A DNA stretch of 64,000 nucleotides from Aureimonas frigidaquae. Its GTDB lineage: Bacteria; Pseudomonadota; Alphaproteobacteria; Rhizobiales; Rhizobiaceae. Shown here in pieces: positions 34,027 to 43,514 of the stretch; position 1 is the stretch's first letter; each line of letters begins with the position of its first letter. Where the stretch lies: NCBI RefSeq assembly GCF_001463905.1, contig NZ_BBWR01000002.1:248001-312000 (forward strand), written 5' to 3'. Made by a program: the position numbers and the translations under genes. Under the pieces are notes generated by a model that searched no databases, was not told the DNA's origin, and worked only from the letters and a program-made list of their open reading frames with translations.

Positions 34027-34950
34027 ATGCAGCGAATCCTTGCAACGATCCAGGACCAGCTGCTTCTCCTGGCCGTGGCCACGGCAGCGCTCGGCCTTGT
34101 CCTTCCGGGGCTTGGCCTTGTTTTGGCAGACCATATCGCGCTCCTTCTGGCGCTCCTGATGTTCGTCATCAGCCTGACCTTCGATGCGCAGGCCGTTCGG
34201 GCCATCCTGCGCCGGCCGGGCCGTCAGCTCTGGGCGCTCGGCCTCGTCTACGGCCCCATGTCGCTGGCGGGTTGGCTGACGGGACGCCTGTTTTTCGGGA
34301 CAGGGCCGCTTGCCGCGGGGCAGACGCTCGTCGGCACGCTGCCGACGGATGTCTCCGCACCGTTGCTCGTCCTCCTGGCGCGGGGCAACGTCGCGCTTGC
34401 CGCCGTGCTGAACGCCGTCAACACGATCCTGTCGCCGCTGATCGTTCCGTTGCTGTTCCTGGCTTTGACCGGCATCGAACTGGCCGTGCCGCTCGGCGAT
34501 ATTGTCGTGGAGCTGGTCCTGGTCGTCATCGTCCCGACGGTTCTTGGCGTCCTTTTGCGCACGCGCTGGCCCCATGCCGTCGCCCGGCTCGATCCGGCGC
34601 TCCCCGCCGCGGGATCGCTCCTGTACCTCGCGCTTCTTCTGGCGGTGATCGGGCCGAATGCGGCCGTCATCCTCGGCTATGGCTGGTATGCGCTCGTCAT
34701 TGCGCTGGCCGCTCTCATCCTGAACCTCATCGGCTATGCCGTCGGCTCGCTCGCGCTCCTGTTCGAGGAAGACCGCGCCGAGGTGACGGCTTTCCTATTC
34801 ACGGTTGCCAAGAAGGAGTTCAGCATCGCGGCGGCCTTCGTCGCCTTCTCCGGGCTGCCGTCGGAGGTGGCGGTTCCGGCCGCCTTCTACGCCGTCATCC
34901 AGATGATCACCTCGCCGCTCGCGGCGCGGCTTCTGTCCCGCACAGGGTGA
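34027..34950 (+). CDS. BASS-family (bile acid:Na+ symporter-like) transporter
   Basis: 307-residue inner-membrane carrier with nine to ten helices. Recognisable features are LLLALLMFVISLTFD near residue 38, the GTLPTDVSAPLLVLLARGN crossover near 103 and KKEFSIAAAFVAF near 261. BASS proteins cotransport sodium with organic anions or pantoate/pyruvate-like acids; the ArsB/Acr3 metalloid branch looks less likely as no arsenic genes are near. Substrate unknown. Confidence 0.83.
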   Translation: MQRILATIQDQLLLLAVATAALGLVLPGLGLVLADHIALLLALLMFVISLTFDAQAVRAILRRPGRQLWALGLVYGPMSLAGWLTGRLFFGTGPLAAGQTLVGTLPTDVSAPLLVLLARGNVALAAVLNAVNTILSPLIVPLLFLALTGIELAVPLGDIVVELVLVVIVPTVLGVLLRTRWPHAVARLDPALPAAGSLLYLALLLAVIGPNAAVILGYGWYALVIALAALILNLIGYAVGSLALLFEEDRAEVTAFLFTVAKKEFSIAAAFVAFSGLPSEVAVPAAFYAVIQMITSPLAARLLSRTG

Positions 34951-34959
34951 CGGGCGGTT

Positions 34960-35868
34960 TCAAGCGGATTTAAAACGGTCCAGCGCCGTCAGGGTCTGGA
35001 TCAGCGGGTCGGCGGCAGGATGCCGGTAGATTTCCCCGCGCAGGAAGGCGAGTTCGGCTTCGGCATCGGTTTCGTCCACCTCCACCCACCAGGCGCGCGG
35101 CCGGCCATCGCTGCCATCGGACCAGCGATAGCCGCGCTGCTTCAAAAGGTCCTTCAGGTCGAAGGGCGCATGTTCGGCATAAATCCGCCGGCGTGTCCGC
35201 GCACTGGCTGTCAGGAGGCGGGCGAAGGGGGTGCCGCCCCCTGTCGGCAGCGTATGATCGAGGATTTCCAGCAAGGCGTGGCAATCATCCACGGCGCGGT
35301 GCCCGTCATGAAACAGTCCGCAGCCGGACAGGAGGTAGGACAGCTTGCTTCCTTCGAAACCCAGTTCGCGCCAGGCAATCTCCGCATGCGAGCACGCCCA
35401 GGCCTTAAACGCGAAGGAACGGGCCAGGCCCTCGCAGAAGCGGCGGTCGAAGGCCGCGTTATGAGCAATGACGAGATCGGCCGGCGCCGCGAATGCCTCG
35501 AGAGCCGCCAGGTCGATTCGCTGTCCGGCCAGCATGGCATCGGTAATTCCCGTCAGGCTGACGATCTCCGGCGGCAGCGGCGCCTGCGGCTCGGAAAGCC
35601 CCTGGAACACCCCGACCACATCGCCGATCGTGCCGGCGTCATCATAGGTGAAGGCCACGGCGCCGACTTCGATCACCTCGTCCCGATCGTGCCGCAGCCC
35701 GGTCGTCTCGGTGTCGATAATGATGGCGAGCCGCGGAGCCAAGCTGTCCGCGCGCGCGATGACCGGGCGCGGATGCAGCTTGCGCAGGATCCGATACCGG
35801 CCGGTTTCCTCCAGCCGCCGGGCCAGCCTTTCATCCTCGTCGAAGCTGAAAAGATCGAGCTGGTTCAT
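34960..35868 (-). CDS. 3'-5' exonuclease, DnaQ/epsilon-like (DEDDh)
   Basis: 302-residue nuclease. Exo I is IIIDTETTGL near residue 50, Exo II AHNAAFDRRF near 135, Exo III HRAVDDCHALLEIL near 190; the HxxxxD spacing marks the DEDDh group. The C-terminal 90 residues (TRRRIYAEHAPFDLKDLLKQRGYRW) match the extension seen in standalone alphaproteobacterial exonucleases rather than the polymerase III epsilon subunit. Likely in DNA repair or nucleic-acid turnover. Confidence 0.88.
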   Translation of the reverse strand: MNQLDLFSFDEDERLARRLEETGRYRILRKLHPRPVIARADSLAPRLAIIIDTETTGLRHDRDEVIEVGAVAFTYDDAGTIGDVVGVFQGLSEPQAPLPPEIVSLTGITDAMLAGQRIDLAALEAFAAPADLVIAHNAAFDRRFCEGLARSFAFKAWACSHAEIAWRELGFEGSKLSYLLSGCGLFHDGHRAVDDCHALLEILDHTLPTGGGTPFARLLTASARTRRRIYAEHAPFDLKDLLKQRGYRWSDGSDGRPRAWWVEVDETDAEAELAFLRGEIYRHPAADPLIQTLTALDRFKSA

Positions 35869-35941
35869 GCCGTCTGTCTCTGTCTGCCGGTATCGCCCTC
35901 CCTACCGCGCGAAAGCGGTCCGGGTCAAAGGCGCTCGCCCC

Positions 35942-36274
35942 TCAATCCTTCGTTTCGGAGGCAGAGGCCTTCTTCTGCTTGGCGGCCCAGTCGCGACCGG
36001 CATCGCCGCCCCATAGGAGCCACGCGACATAGCCGGCGGAGGGGTTGTCGTCATCGCCGAAATTGGCGGCGCGCTTGTCGACCTTGTGCCGCGCGAAGTA
36101 GCTGACCATCCGCTTGATCGTATCCTCGGACAGCTCCTTGCGATCCTTCAAGTCCCGCGCGCGGGCAACGCCCACCTGCGTGCCGCCGCGCTTGAACGCC
36201 TCGCGCAGCTTGAGGCCCTTTGCGGCCTGCGCGGCGACGGCCTGGGGTGGTTTGTTTTTCGATGTCTGCGCCAT
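35942..36274 (-). CDS. Small conserved hypothetical protein
   Basis: 110-residue basic protein. ATG 36274 (MAQTSKNK) is preferred; the frame is open to 36313. The block GGTQVGVARARDLKDRKELS, then DTIKRMVSYFARH and DDNPSAGYVAWLLWGGDAG, is strongly conserved in small alphaproteobacterial proteins and also occurs in some phage-encoded proteins. Function unknown to me. Confidence 0.72.
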   Translation of the reverse strand: MAQTSKNKPPQAVAAQAAKGLKLREAFKRGGTQVGVARARDLKDRKELSEDTIKRMVSYFARHKVDKRAANFGDDDNPSAGYVAWLLWGGDAGRDWAAKQKKASASETKD

Positions 36275-36387
36275 GATCCTTCGCCCTCGGCTCCCGGTTT
36301 TGCTTCGGGGCACAACGCGGATCGCCCTGCCTTCGATCCCACCGGGGCTGCGCGCCAGACAGGGGGTCCGATTGGCCGTTGCCGCGA

Positions 36388-37164
36388 TCAGAAGCGGAAG
36401 GTGGTGCCGATGATCGGTCCGCTCATATCCACGTCGATGTTCAATCCGCGCCGGTCATAGTCGATGCTCTGGGTGCGGTAGCCTGCGGACAGGTAGACCG
36501 AGGGCGTCAGCTGAAAGTTGATCGTGGCGAAGCTCTGCCAGGTCAGTTCGCTGCCGATCTGGAAACCGCCGACATCCCCATAGGCGATGACGGACCAGCG
36601 TGGCGCAAAATCGTGGCGCAAGCGCACGGCGAGGATCGGATCGACCCATCCGCGCGATTCCGACAGGGTCTGTGGCAGCGGACCCAGCGGCGCTGGCAAA
36701 TTCACCTCTGCCGTCACATCATAGGCGCGGGCCCCGGCCAGAAGGTCGAGGACGGTGTGGGGCGTTTCCACGACGCTGTAGCCGGCCAGTAGCGTGGCCG
36801 AAAACTGCCGCAGCGATGCATCGACCGGCAGCGTGACGCCGGCGAAGGGGATTCGCACATCGTGCGTTTCGGACACGGAGGCGTAGCTCATATCCCCGGC
36901 AAGGACGACGCGCCCGTGCCGGGCCGTGCCTGTCAGGAAGAAGGCCGCATCCAGATTGTCCAGAATATCCCCGAAGCTGCGTTCGAAAGAGCCGGCCGGG
37001 GCAGGTTCGCCGGGGTCTACGCTGCCCTGCACACCGACGGCCCAGACATAGGGGGTCACCTGGAAGCGCCAGGGCTCGGCCGTCTGAGCACAGGCGCCGG
37101 ATGGCGTTGCCAGGCTCAAGGCGGCAGCGCCGAACAGGCCGGCACGGTAACTGATGGCTCGCAT
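36388..37164 (-). CDS. Outer-membrane beta-barrel protein
   Basis: 258-residue exported protein. ATG 37164 starts a signal peptide (MRAISYRAGLFGAAALSL to GACAQ). The mature part alternates polar and hydrophobic residues in barrel-like strands (FQVTPYVWAVGVQGSV; YGDVGGFQIGSELTWQSF; VYLSAGYRTQSIDYD) and ends in the aromatic FRF expected for outer-membrane insertion. No specific family assigned; solute or adhesion role not determinable. Confidence 0.78.
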   Translation of the reverse strand: MRAISYRAGLFGAAALSLATPSGACAQTAEPWRFQVTPYVWAVGVQGSVDPGEPAPAGSFERSFGDILDNLDAAFFLTGTARHGRVVLAGDMSYASVSETHDVRIPFAGVTLPVDASLRQFSATLLAGYSVVETPHTVLDLLAGARAYDVTAEVNLPAPLGPLPQTLSESRGWVDPILAVRLRHDFAPRWSVIAYGDVGGFQIGSELTWQSFATINFQLTPSVYLSAGYRTQSIDYDRRGLNIDVDMSGPIIGTTFRF

Positions 37165-37229
37165 GTCGGACCTGGCCCTCCGGGCGCCCTGCAACGCAGA
37201 GGTCGCAGCGGCGCAGTCTTTTCGCAACC

Positions 37230-38459
37230 CTAGAAACCGACCGCCGTATTGGCAACCGAACTCTGCGCCGGAATGGCGTGGATATCGTCCACCCGGGCAA
37301 GGGCCAGGGCGACAGAGGCTTCCAGGATGATCTGGTCGACATCCGGGTAGACGCGAAACGGAACGTCCGCGCCCGATCCGGCAATGGCGCTTTCCCCTAT
37401 GGCGGCGCGGATGGAAGGCTCCAAAAGATCCATGGCCAGCGCCCCGGACCCCACGAAGACGATCGGCAACGGATCGATCAAGGCGAAGAGACGGCCCAGA
37501 CCATAGCCCAGCGCCTGCCCCGCCTGCGCGAAAGCCGCCAGCGCGCGCGCATCCCCCCGGCGCGCGGCCTCGGCCAGATCGCGCATCTCCACATCGGTGA
37601 TGCGGCGTGCCGGCTGTGCCTCTTCATCGCCCCTTGCGGCGCGCCAGATGGCGTAATCGCCGGCATAGGCTTCGATGCAGCCGCGCTTGCCGCAACGGCA
37701 AGGCGCGCCATCCGGAATATGGTTCATATGGCCGAACTCCACGGCCGAGGAATGCGCGCCCTGGAAGGTCGATCCGTGCAGGCGCAGGCCCATGCCGACG
37801 CCAAAGCCGATGAAGAGCGTGGCGAAGTTGGAGAGGGTCGCCTCGCCGCTCCAGCGGAAGCGTTCCGGCATCAGCCCGCAATCGTTCATCACCAGGACCG
37901 GGGCGCCGAGCCGCTCCTCGATGGGGCCACCCAGGTCGATATCCCGGCCGCCGACGACGGGCGACCAGAGGAGCCGGCGGTTCTGTGCATCGGCGACGCC
38001 CTGCACTGCCACCACGACATGACGGAGCGGGCCGCCCGCCCCGCAGTCGCTCAAGCCTGCGCCGATCATGTCGGCGATGCGTTCGGCCAGGGCTGCGCCG
38101 GGATCGGTCATCAGGTCCACCCGCGCCTGCCGCATGGCCAGGATGGCGCCGCCATAGCCGGCAATGGTGACCGTCACCTCGCCCACGGCCACTTTCACGG
38201 CCGCGACGCGAGCCGCATCATCGTTCAGGCTCATGCTGATTTCCGGCCGGCCGCGGCGTGGCGCTGCCGGGGTTGCCGCACTCTCCACCAGGATGCCCTC
38301 GCGGACGAGATCGCCCACAATGTCGGAAGCGCCGGAATTCGACAGGCCGCTTTGCGCCGCAAGGCCACGGCGCGTCGACAGGCGCGCCTGGCGGAAATGC
38401 TCGATGGCCAGACGCCGGTTCTGGCGCCGGACGGCTTCCGAGTCCGATTTCGACAACAT
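37230..38459 (-). CDS. ROK-family transcriptional regulator (XylR/NagC type)
   Basis: 409-residue repressor-type protein: N-terminal winged HTH (residues 8-70, TRRGLAAQSGLSNSGASDIV) fused to a ROK sugar-kinase-like domain. The zinc motif CRCGKRGCIEAYAGDYAI is near 258. Divergent from xylF with 178 bases between, so it very probably controls the xylFHG operon in response to the sugar. ATG 38459 (MLSKSDSEAVRRQ) is the natural start; the frame is open to 38528. Confidence 0.9.
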   Translation of the reverse strand: MLSKSDSEAVRRQNRRLAIEHFRQARLSTRRGLAAQSGLSNSGASDIVGDLVREGILVESAATPAAPRRGRPEISMSLNDDAARVAAVKVAVGEVTVTIAGYGGAILAMRQARVDLMTDPGAALAERIADMIGAGLSDCGAGGPLRHVVVAVQGVADAQNRRLLWSPVVGGRDIDLGGPIEERLGAPVLVMNDCGLMPERFRWSGEATLSNFATLFIGFGVGMGLRLHGSTFQGAHSSAVEFGHMNHIPDGAPCRCGKRGCIEAYAGDYAIWRAARGDEEAQPARRITDVEMRDLAEAARRGDARALAAFAQAGQALGYGLGRLFALIDPLPIVFVGSGALAMDLLEPSIRAAIGESAIAGSGADVPFRVYPDVDQIILEASVALALARVDDIHAIPAQSSVANTAVGF

Positions 38460-38637
38460 TAAAACCACCCTCCCGACGATCGTACGGAGCCCGCCGACCG
38501 CATTCTTATGACCCCACGTTGACACCAAGAAATCTATCTGTCACCTTTTTTCCGCGCCCTGGAATAATAGGCGCTGGCGGTTTCGGGAGTTCCGCCTTGG
38601 GAGTTGCAATGCCGCATGCGCGGCCTGGGAGGAAATT

Positions 38638-39681
38638 ATGAAATTCACTCGTCTCGCGCTTGGCTGCGCGGCGCTTTCGCTCGTCCTGTCCAATGTCGCC
38701 ATGGCGCAGGAAGGCAAGACCGTGGGCGTTTCCTGGTCGAACTTCCAGGAAGAGCGCTGGAAGGTCGATGAGGGCGCAATCCGCGCCGCCCTGGAAAAGG
38801 CTGGCGCCCGCTACATCTCGGCCGATGCGCAATCATCCGCGGCCAAGCAGCTCACCGACGTGGAAAGCCTGCTTAGCCAGGGCGCCGATGCGCTGATCAT
38901 CCTGGCGCAGGATTCCAGCGCCATCGGTCCGGCCGTGCAGCGTGCGGTCGACGAAGGCGTTCCGGTCATCGCCTATGACCGGCTGATCGAGAACCCGGAC
39001 GCCTTCTACATCACCTTCGACAACAAGGAAGTGGGCCGCATCCAGGCCCGTGAGGTGGAGAAGGTCGCGCCGACCGGCAACTACGTCTTCATCAAGGGCA
39101 ACGCGGCCGATCCGAACGCCGACTTCCTGTTCTCCGGCTCGATGGAAGTCCTGAAGCCGAAGATCGACTCCGGTGAGATCAAGAATGTCGGCGAAGCCTA
39201 TACGGATGGCTGGCTGCCGGAAAACGCGCAGGCCAACATGGAGCAGTTCCTGACGGCCAACAACAACGAGGTTTCCGCCGTCGTGGCGGCCAATGACGGC
39301 ACGGCCGGCGGCGCCATCGCCGCGCTGGAGGCCCAGGGCCTGGCGGGCTCGGTCCCGGTGTCGGGGCAGGATGCGGACCACGCCGCGCTCAACCGCATCG
39401 CCCGTGGCACGCAGACCGTCACCGTCTGGAAGGACTCCCGCGAGCTCGGCCGCCAGGCGACCGAGGTCGCGCTGGAACTGGCCGACGGCAAGGCCATGGG
39501 CGATATCGAAGGCGTGACGACCTTCAATGGCGGCCCGAACGGGGTGGAGATGACCTCCCTCTTCCTGACGCCGGTAGCGATCACCAAGGACAATCTCGGC
39601 ACCATCATCGATGCGGGCTGGGTCACCAAGGATGTCGTCTGCCAGGGCGTTGCCGCCGGGTCCGTGCCGGCCTGCAACTGA
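38638..39681 (+). CDS. xylF: Xylose-type ABC transporter substrate-binding protein
   Basis: Periplasmic sugar-binding protein, 347 residues, of the ribose/xylose (CUT2) class. Ribosome site GGGAGGAAA is just upstream. Signal peptide MKFTRLALG to VAMAQ. The body closely resembles Xyl[18 protein letters not shown] at the start, [15 protein letters not shown] near 82, VIAYDRLI near 112, [13 protein letters not shown] near 147 and [14 protein letters not shown] near 240. D-xylose is the likely ligand. First gene of xylFHG, followed at once by a 12-bp hairpin. Confidence 0.9.
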   Translation: MKFTRLALGCAALSLVLSNVAMAQEGKTVGVSWSNFQEERWKVDEGAIRAALEKAGARYISADAQSSAAKQLTDVESLLSQGADALIILAQDSSAIGPAVQRAVDEGVPVIAYDRLIENPDAFYITFDNKEVGRIQAREVEKVAPTGNYVFIKGNAADPNADFLFSGSMEVLKPKIDSGEIKNVGEAYTDGWLPENAQANMEQFLTANNNEVSAVVAANDGTAGGAIAALEAQGLAGSVPVSGQDADHAALNRIARGTQTVTVWKDSRELGRQATEVALELADGKAMGDIEGVTTFNGGPNGVEMTSLFLTPVAITKDNLGTIIDAGWVTKDVVCQGVAAGSVPACN

Positions 39682-39688
39682 GCCATGT

Positions 39689-39721
39689 CCGGCGGGCGCG
39701 CCGCATCGCCGCGCCCGCCGG
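39689..39721 (+). other. Perfect 12-bp hairpin between xylF and xylH
   Basis: CCGGCGGGCGCG (39689-39700) pairs perfectly with CGCGCCCGCCGG (39710-39721) around a nine-base loop, seven bases after the xylF stop. No T-run, so more likely an mRNA-stabilising element than a full terminator. Confidence 0.65.
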
Positions 39722-39743
39722 TCGCTCCACAAGGAACCGTACC

Positions 39744-41045
39744 ATGACCGACACTTTGGAACGCCGCGGTGACGCGGGCGTCGGCGCGCGCCTGTCCAAG
39801 CTCATGCGCGCGACCGAGGTCGATACGCGCATGCTGGGCATGCTCGGCGCACTCTTCGTCATATGGATCGTGTTCGACATTTTGTCGGGCGGTCTTTTCC
39901 TGTCGCCGCGCAATCTGTGGAACCTGTCCGTCCAGACGGCCTCGGTGGCGGTCATGTCCACCGGCATGGTGCTGGTCATCGTGACCCGGAACATCGATCT
40001 GTCGGTCGGCTCCATCCTGGGCTTCACCGGCATGATCATGGCCGTGACCCAGGTGCAGTTCCTGCCGCCGCTCCTCGGCTTCGAGGGGCCCTTCAACTGG
40101 ATCATCGCCGTGGCGGTGGGTGTCGTCGCGGGTGTCGCGATCGGCGGGCTGCAGGGTGTCATCATCGCCTATGCAGGCGTGCCCGCCTTCATCGTCACGC
40201 TCGGCGGCCTGCTCGTCTGGCGCGGCGGCGCCTGGTGGATGACATCGGGCAAGACCGTCGCTCCCATGGATTCCAATTTCCGCCTGATCGGCGGCGGGGC
40301 CGAAGGATCGCTCGGCGAAAGCTGGACATGGGCGCTCGCCGCCGTCGCCTGCCTCATCGTCTGCCTGTCCTTCGTGATGGGGCGCCGGCGCCGGCAGCGC
40401 TTCAAGTTCCAGCAGCGGCCGATCTGGGCCGAGGTGCTGCTCGCGGCTGTCACCTCCGGCGCGATCCTGGCCGCCGCCGCCCTGCTCAACGCCTATAAGT
40501 GGCCGACGGCGGTCGCGGCCCGCTACGCGCGGGACAACAACCTCACCGTGCCCGATGGCGGCCTGTCGATCGGCTACGGGCTGGCCATTCCGGTGCTCAT
40601 TGCCATCGTCGTGGGCATCGTCATGACCTTCGTCACCACGCGGACCCGCTTCGGCCGCTATGTCTTTGCCATCGGCGGCAATCCGGAAGCCGCCGAGCTT
40701 GCCGGCATCAACACCCGCTGGGTGCTGACCAAGGTCTTCATGCTGATGGGCGGCCTTGCGGCGCTCGGCGCGGCCATCTCGACCGCGCGCCTGAACGCGG
40801 CCACCAATGCGCAGGGAACCCTGGACGAACTTTACGTCATTGCCGCCGCCGTGATTGGCGGAACGTCGCTCGCCGGGGGCGTCGGCACCGTGGCGGGCGC
40901 CATGATCGGCGCCGTGGTGATGCAGTCGCTCCAGTCCGGCATGGTGCTGCTCGGGATCGACTCGCCCTTGCAGGCCATCATCGTCGGCATCGTACTTGTG
41001 CTTGCCGTGTTTATCGACGGCGTCTACCGCAGGAGGACCGCATGA
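39744..41045 (+). CDS. xylH: Xylose ABC transporter permease
   Basis: 433-residue inner-membrane permease of the CUT2 class, longer than ribose permeases because of the charged insert ([15 protein letters not shown]) in the middle that is typical of XylH. Conserved features: [19 protein letters not shown] near 77, [17 protein letters not shown] near 312 and the [17 protein letters not shown] block near 370. The stop overlaps the xylG start by four bases. Confidence 0.92.
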   Translation: MTDTLERRGDAGVGARLSKLMRATEVDTRMLGMLGALFVIWIVFDILSGGLFLSPRNLWNLSVQTASVAVMSTGMVLVIVTRNIDLSVGSILGFTGMIMAVTQVQFLPPLLGFEGPFNWIIAVAVGVVAGVAIGGLQGVIIAYAGVPAFIVTLGGLLVWRGGAWWMTSGKTVAPMDSNFRLIGGGAEGSLGESWTWALAAVACLIVCLSFVMGRRRRQRFKFQQRPIWAEVLLAAVTSGAILAAAALLNAYKWPTAVAARYARDNNLTVPDGGLSIGYGLAIPVLIAIVVGIVMTFVTTRTRFGRYVFAIGGNPEAAELAGINTRWVLTKVFMLMGGLAALGAAISTARLNAATNAQGTLDELYVIAAAVIGGTSLAGGVGTVAGAMIGAVVMQSLQSGMVLLGIDSPLQAIIVGIVLVLAVFIDGVYRRRTA

Positions 41046-41845
41046 GCCAGGTTCACGAGGCACCGGCAGCCACCGGCGTGCCCCTCATCGACATGCGCGA
41101 AATCTCCATTTCCTTCGGCGGCATCCATGCCGTGGAGCGCGCCTCCGTCAACCTGTATCCGGGCGAGGTCGTCGCCCTTCTGGGGCACAATGGCGCGGGC
41201 AAGTCCACGCTCATCAAGATCCTGTCCGGCGCCTACAAGCGCGATAGCGGAGAGATCGACGTCAACGGAGCGCCCGCGCAGATCGGCAATCCGCGCGATG
41301 CCAAGGCCTACGGGATCGAGACGATCTACCAGACTCTGGCGCTTGCCGATAATGTGGATGCGGCCGCCAACCTGTTCCTGGGCCGCGAAATCATGACGCC
41401 CTGGGGCACGCTGGACGACGCGGCCATGGAGGCGGAAGCCCGCAAGGTGATGGGGCGCCTCAACCCGAACTTCCGGCGCTTCAAGGAGCCGGTGAAGGCC
41501 CTGTCGGGCGGCCAGCGCCAATCCGTGGCGATCGCCCGCGCGATCCTGTTCAATGCGCGCATCCTGATCATGGACGAGCCGACGGCTGCGCTCGGCCCGC
41601 AGGAAACGGCGCAGGTCGGAGAGCTCATCAAGGAGCTGAAGAAAGACGGTATCGGCATCTTCCTGATCAGCCACGACATTCACGATGTCTTCGATCTGGC
41701 AGACCGGGTCGTCGTGATGAAGAATGGCAAGGTCGTCGGCGAAGCGCCGACAAGCGCGGTCACCAAGGACGAAGTCCTCGGCATGATCATCCTGGGCAAG
41801 TGCCCGCCGGGCGCAACGCCCGGCCCCGGCGCCATGGCATCCTGA
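41042..41845 (+). CDS. xylG: Xylose ABC transporter ATP-binding protein (single cassette)
   Basis: Cytoplasmic ATPase of 267 residues for XylFH. Walker [10 protein letters not shown] near 50, signature LSGGQRQ near 156, Walker [12 protein letters not shown] near 177, H-loop ISHDIHD near 212. The enteric XylG has two fused cassettes of about 500 residues; this one has a single cassette, as in rhizobial FrcA-like proteins, and probably works as a homodimer. ATG 41042 overlaps the xylH stop (ATGA). Confidence 0.9.
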   Translation: MSQVHEAPAATGVPLIDMREISISFGGIHAVERASVNLYPGEVVALLGHNGAGKSTLIKILSGAYKRDSGEIDVNGAPAQIGNPRDAKAYGIETIYQTLALADNVDAAANLFLGREIMTPWGTLDDAAMEAEARKVMGRLNPNFRRFKEPVKALSGGQRQSVAIARAILFNARILIMDEPTAALGPQETAQVGELIKELKKDGIGIFLISHDIHDVFDLADRVVVMKNGKVVGEAPTSAVTKDEVLGMIILGKCPPGATPGPGAMAS

Positions 41846-41875
41846 AACGAACCCCTCAAAGCAGGTATAGACATC

Positions 41876-42637
41876 ATGAGTAAAATCGCCGTGGTGACGG
41901 GCGGAAACTCCGGCATTGGCCGGCATCTGGTCGAGGCCCTGTCCGGTGCAGGCTACGCAGTCGCCTTCTCCTGGCTCCACCAGCCGGAGCTGACCCAGTC
42001 CCTCGTCGAGGGCATCGAGGCGAAGGGTGGGCGCATCCTCGGGCTCGAATGCGATGTCGGCGACGAGGCGGCGGTGATCGCCTTCTATAAGGCGGTGCAC
42101 GACTGGGCCGGAACGGCTCCGGACCTCCTCGTCAACAATGCCGGCATCCAGACCTGGGGCCCGCTCCTGGAGGTGCAGGTGGAGGACTGGGACGCCGTCC
42201 TCCGCGTCAATCTGAAGGGGACCTTCCTCAACACCCGCGAAGCCGCACGGCATATGGTGGAGGCCGGCAAAGGCGGCGCCATCGTCAATATCGGATCGGG
42301 CTGCAACAAGCTGGCCTTCGGCAACCTCGTCGCCTACACGGCGTCGAAGGGCGGCATCGAACAGTTCACCAAGGTTTCGGCGGTGGAACTCGGACCCAAG
42401 AATATCCGCGTCAACTGCGTTGCGCCCGGGGCCATCCTGAACGAGCGCACGGCGCAGGAGACGGGCGACTATGCCGGAAGTTGGTCGGCCATCACGCCGC
42501 TCGGCCGCGTCGGCACGCCGCAGGACCTGTCCGGGCCGGTCCTGTTCTTTGCGAGCGATGCGGCGCGCTTCGTGACCGGCCAGACTTTGTGGGTCGATGG
42601 CGGCGTCTTCACACAGGCCAATTTTCCGCGCTACTGA
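41876..42637 (+). CDS. Short-chain dehydrogenase/reductase (possible pentose dehydrogenase)
   Basis: 253-residue classical [11 protein letters not shown] near residue 8, NNAG near 89, Ser in NIGSGCN near 142, YTASK near 156, and the terminal WVDGGV. It starts 30 bases after xylG on the same strand, so it is probably part of the xylose operon and may oxidise D-xylose or a pathway intermediate. No xylonate dehydratase or xylose isomerase is in the window. Confidence 0.87.
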   Translation: MSKIAVVTGGNSGIGRHLVEALSGAGYAVAFSWLHQPELTQSLVEGIEAKGGRILGLECDVGDEAAVIAFYKAVHDWAGTAPDLLVNNAGIQTWGPLLEVQVEDWDAVLRVNLKGTFLNTREAARHMVEAGKGGAIVNIGSGCNKLAFGNLVAYTASKGGIEQFTKVSAVELGPKNIRVNCVAPGAILNERTAQETGDYAGSWSAITPLGRVGTPQDLSGPVLFFASDAARFVTGQTLWVDGGVFTQANFPRY

Positions 42638-42743
42638 TTGAGAGCCCATCCGCGCCACCGACAGGCCGCCCCCCGGCCAGAGCGTGGCGCGGGCGAGCCA
42701 TCGGCCGGAGCATCGCGGCGTTCATGGCGAAGGATCGAGTGGG

Positions 42744-43406
42744 ATGGACGCCGACAACCCCGTGCTGACGCAGGATGTCCTGAACGCCGCGCAGACGCTT
42801 TGGCGCTTTCACAACCGGGGCACGCCTTTGCGAAGGCGGGCCGATTGCATTGTCGGATTGTGCAGCTACGACCTGCGGGTTGCCGATCGCTGCGTCCAGT
42901 TGTTCCGGGCCGGCCACGCGCCGCATATTCTGTTCACCGGTGCCGTCGGCAACTGGACCCACGGCCTCTATGCCCGGAGCGAGGCGCGCGCCTTCCACGA
43001 TCATGCGTCGCAGGCGGGCGTGCCGGAAGATTGCATGTCGCTGGAGGAACAGGCCCGCAATATCGGTGAGAACCTGCAATACGCCGCGGCCATGCTGGGC
43101 CCTGCCCCGACCGTCATCCTCGTGACCAAGCCACAGACGCAGATGCGCTGCCGCGCCAGCGCCGCGGTGCAATGGCCAGCGGCACAGGTTTGCGTAACAG
43201 CGCCGCAACACGACCTGTCCATACAGGTTCAGGCACCCGGCGGGTGGCAGCGACTTCTGGAAGAGATGGTGGGCGATCTCACCCGTATGGACCGATACCC
43301 CGCCTTGGGTTTCCAGCGTCCGGTCAGAATCCTGCAAACTGTCAGACATGCATATGATATTCTGGTGCGTGCTGGATTTACCGGCCATTTGCCCAAATTT
43401 GCCTGA
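42744..43406 (+). CDS. YdcF/DUF218-family protein
   Basis: 220-residue protein of the YdcF/SanA/ElyC superfamily. ATG 42744 (MDADNPVLTQDVL) fits homologues; the frame is open from 42684. Marks are DCIVGLCSYDLRVADRC near 36, HILFTGAVGNW near 61 and the EEQARNIGENLQYAA helix near 108, then VILVTKPQTQMR. YdcF of E. coli binds S-adenosylmethionine; enzymatic role is unsettled. No signal peptide or membrane helix seen here, unlike SanA/ElyC. Confidence 0.8.
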   Translation: MDADNPVLTQDVLNAAQTLWRFHNRGTPLRRRADCIVGLCSYDLRVADRCVQLFRAGHAPHILFTGAVGNWTHGLYARSEARAFHDHASQAGVPEDCMSLEEQARNIGENLQYAAAMLGPAPTVILVTKPQTQMRCRASAAVQWPAAQVCVTAPQHDLSIQVQAPGGWQRLLEEMVGDLTRMDRYPALGFQRPVRILQTVRHAYDILVRAGFTGHLPKFA

Positions 43407-43514
43407 GGGGCCTGGCCTGAGATCTTGACCTTATTCCTACCCGGCACACTTTCCGCTGAGCCGCTCGCCTCCGAACCGCTGGTTTGGGCCGATACCGGCG
43501 AACGGAGAACCGGT

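Noticed and set aside
39198-41063. 621-residue minus-strand frame across xylF-xylH
   Set aside because: Shadow of two well-identified genes; highly biased composition.
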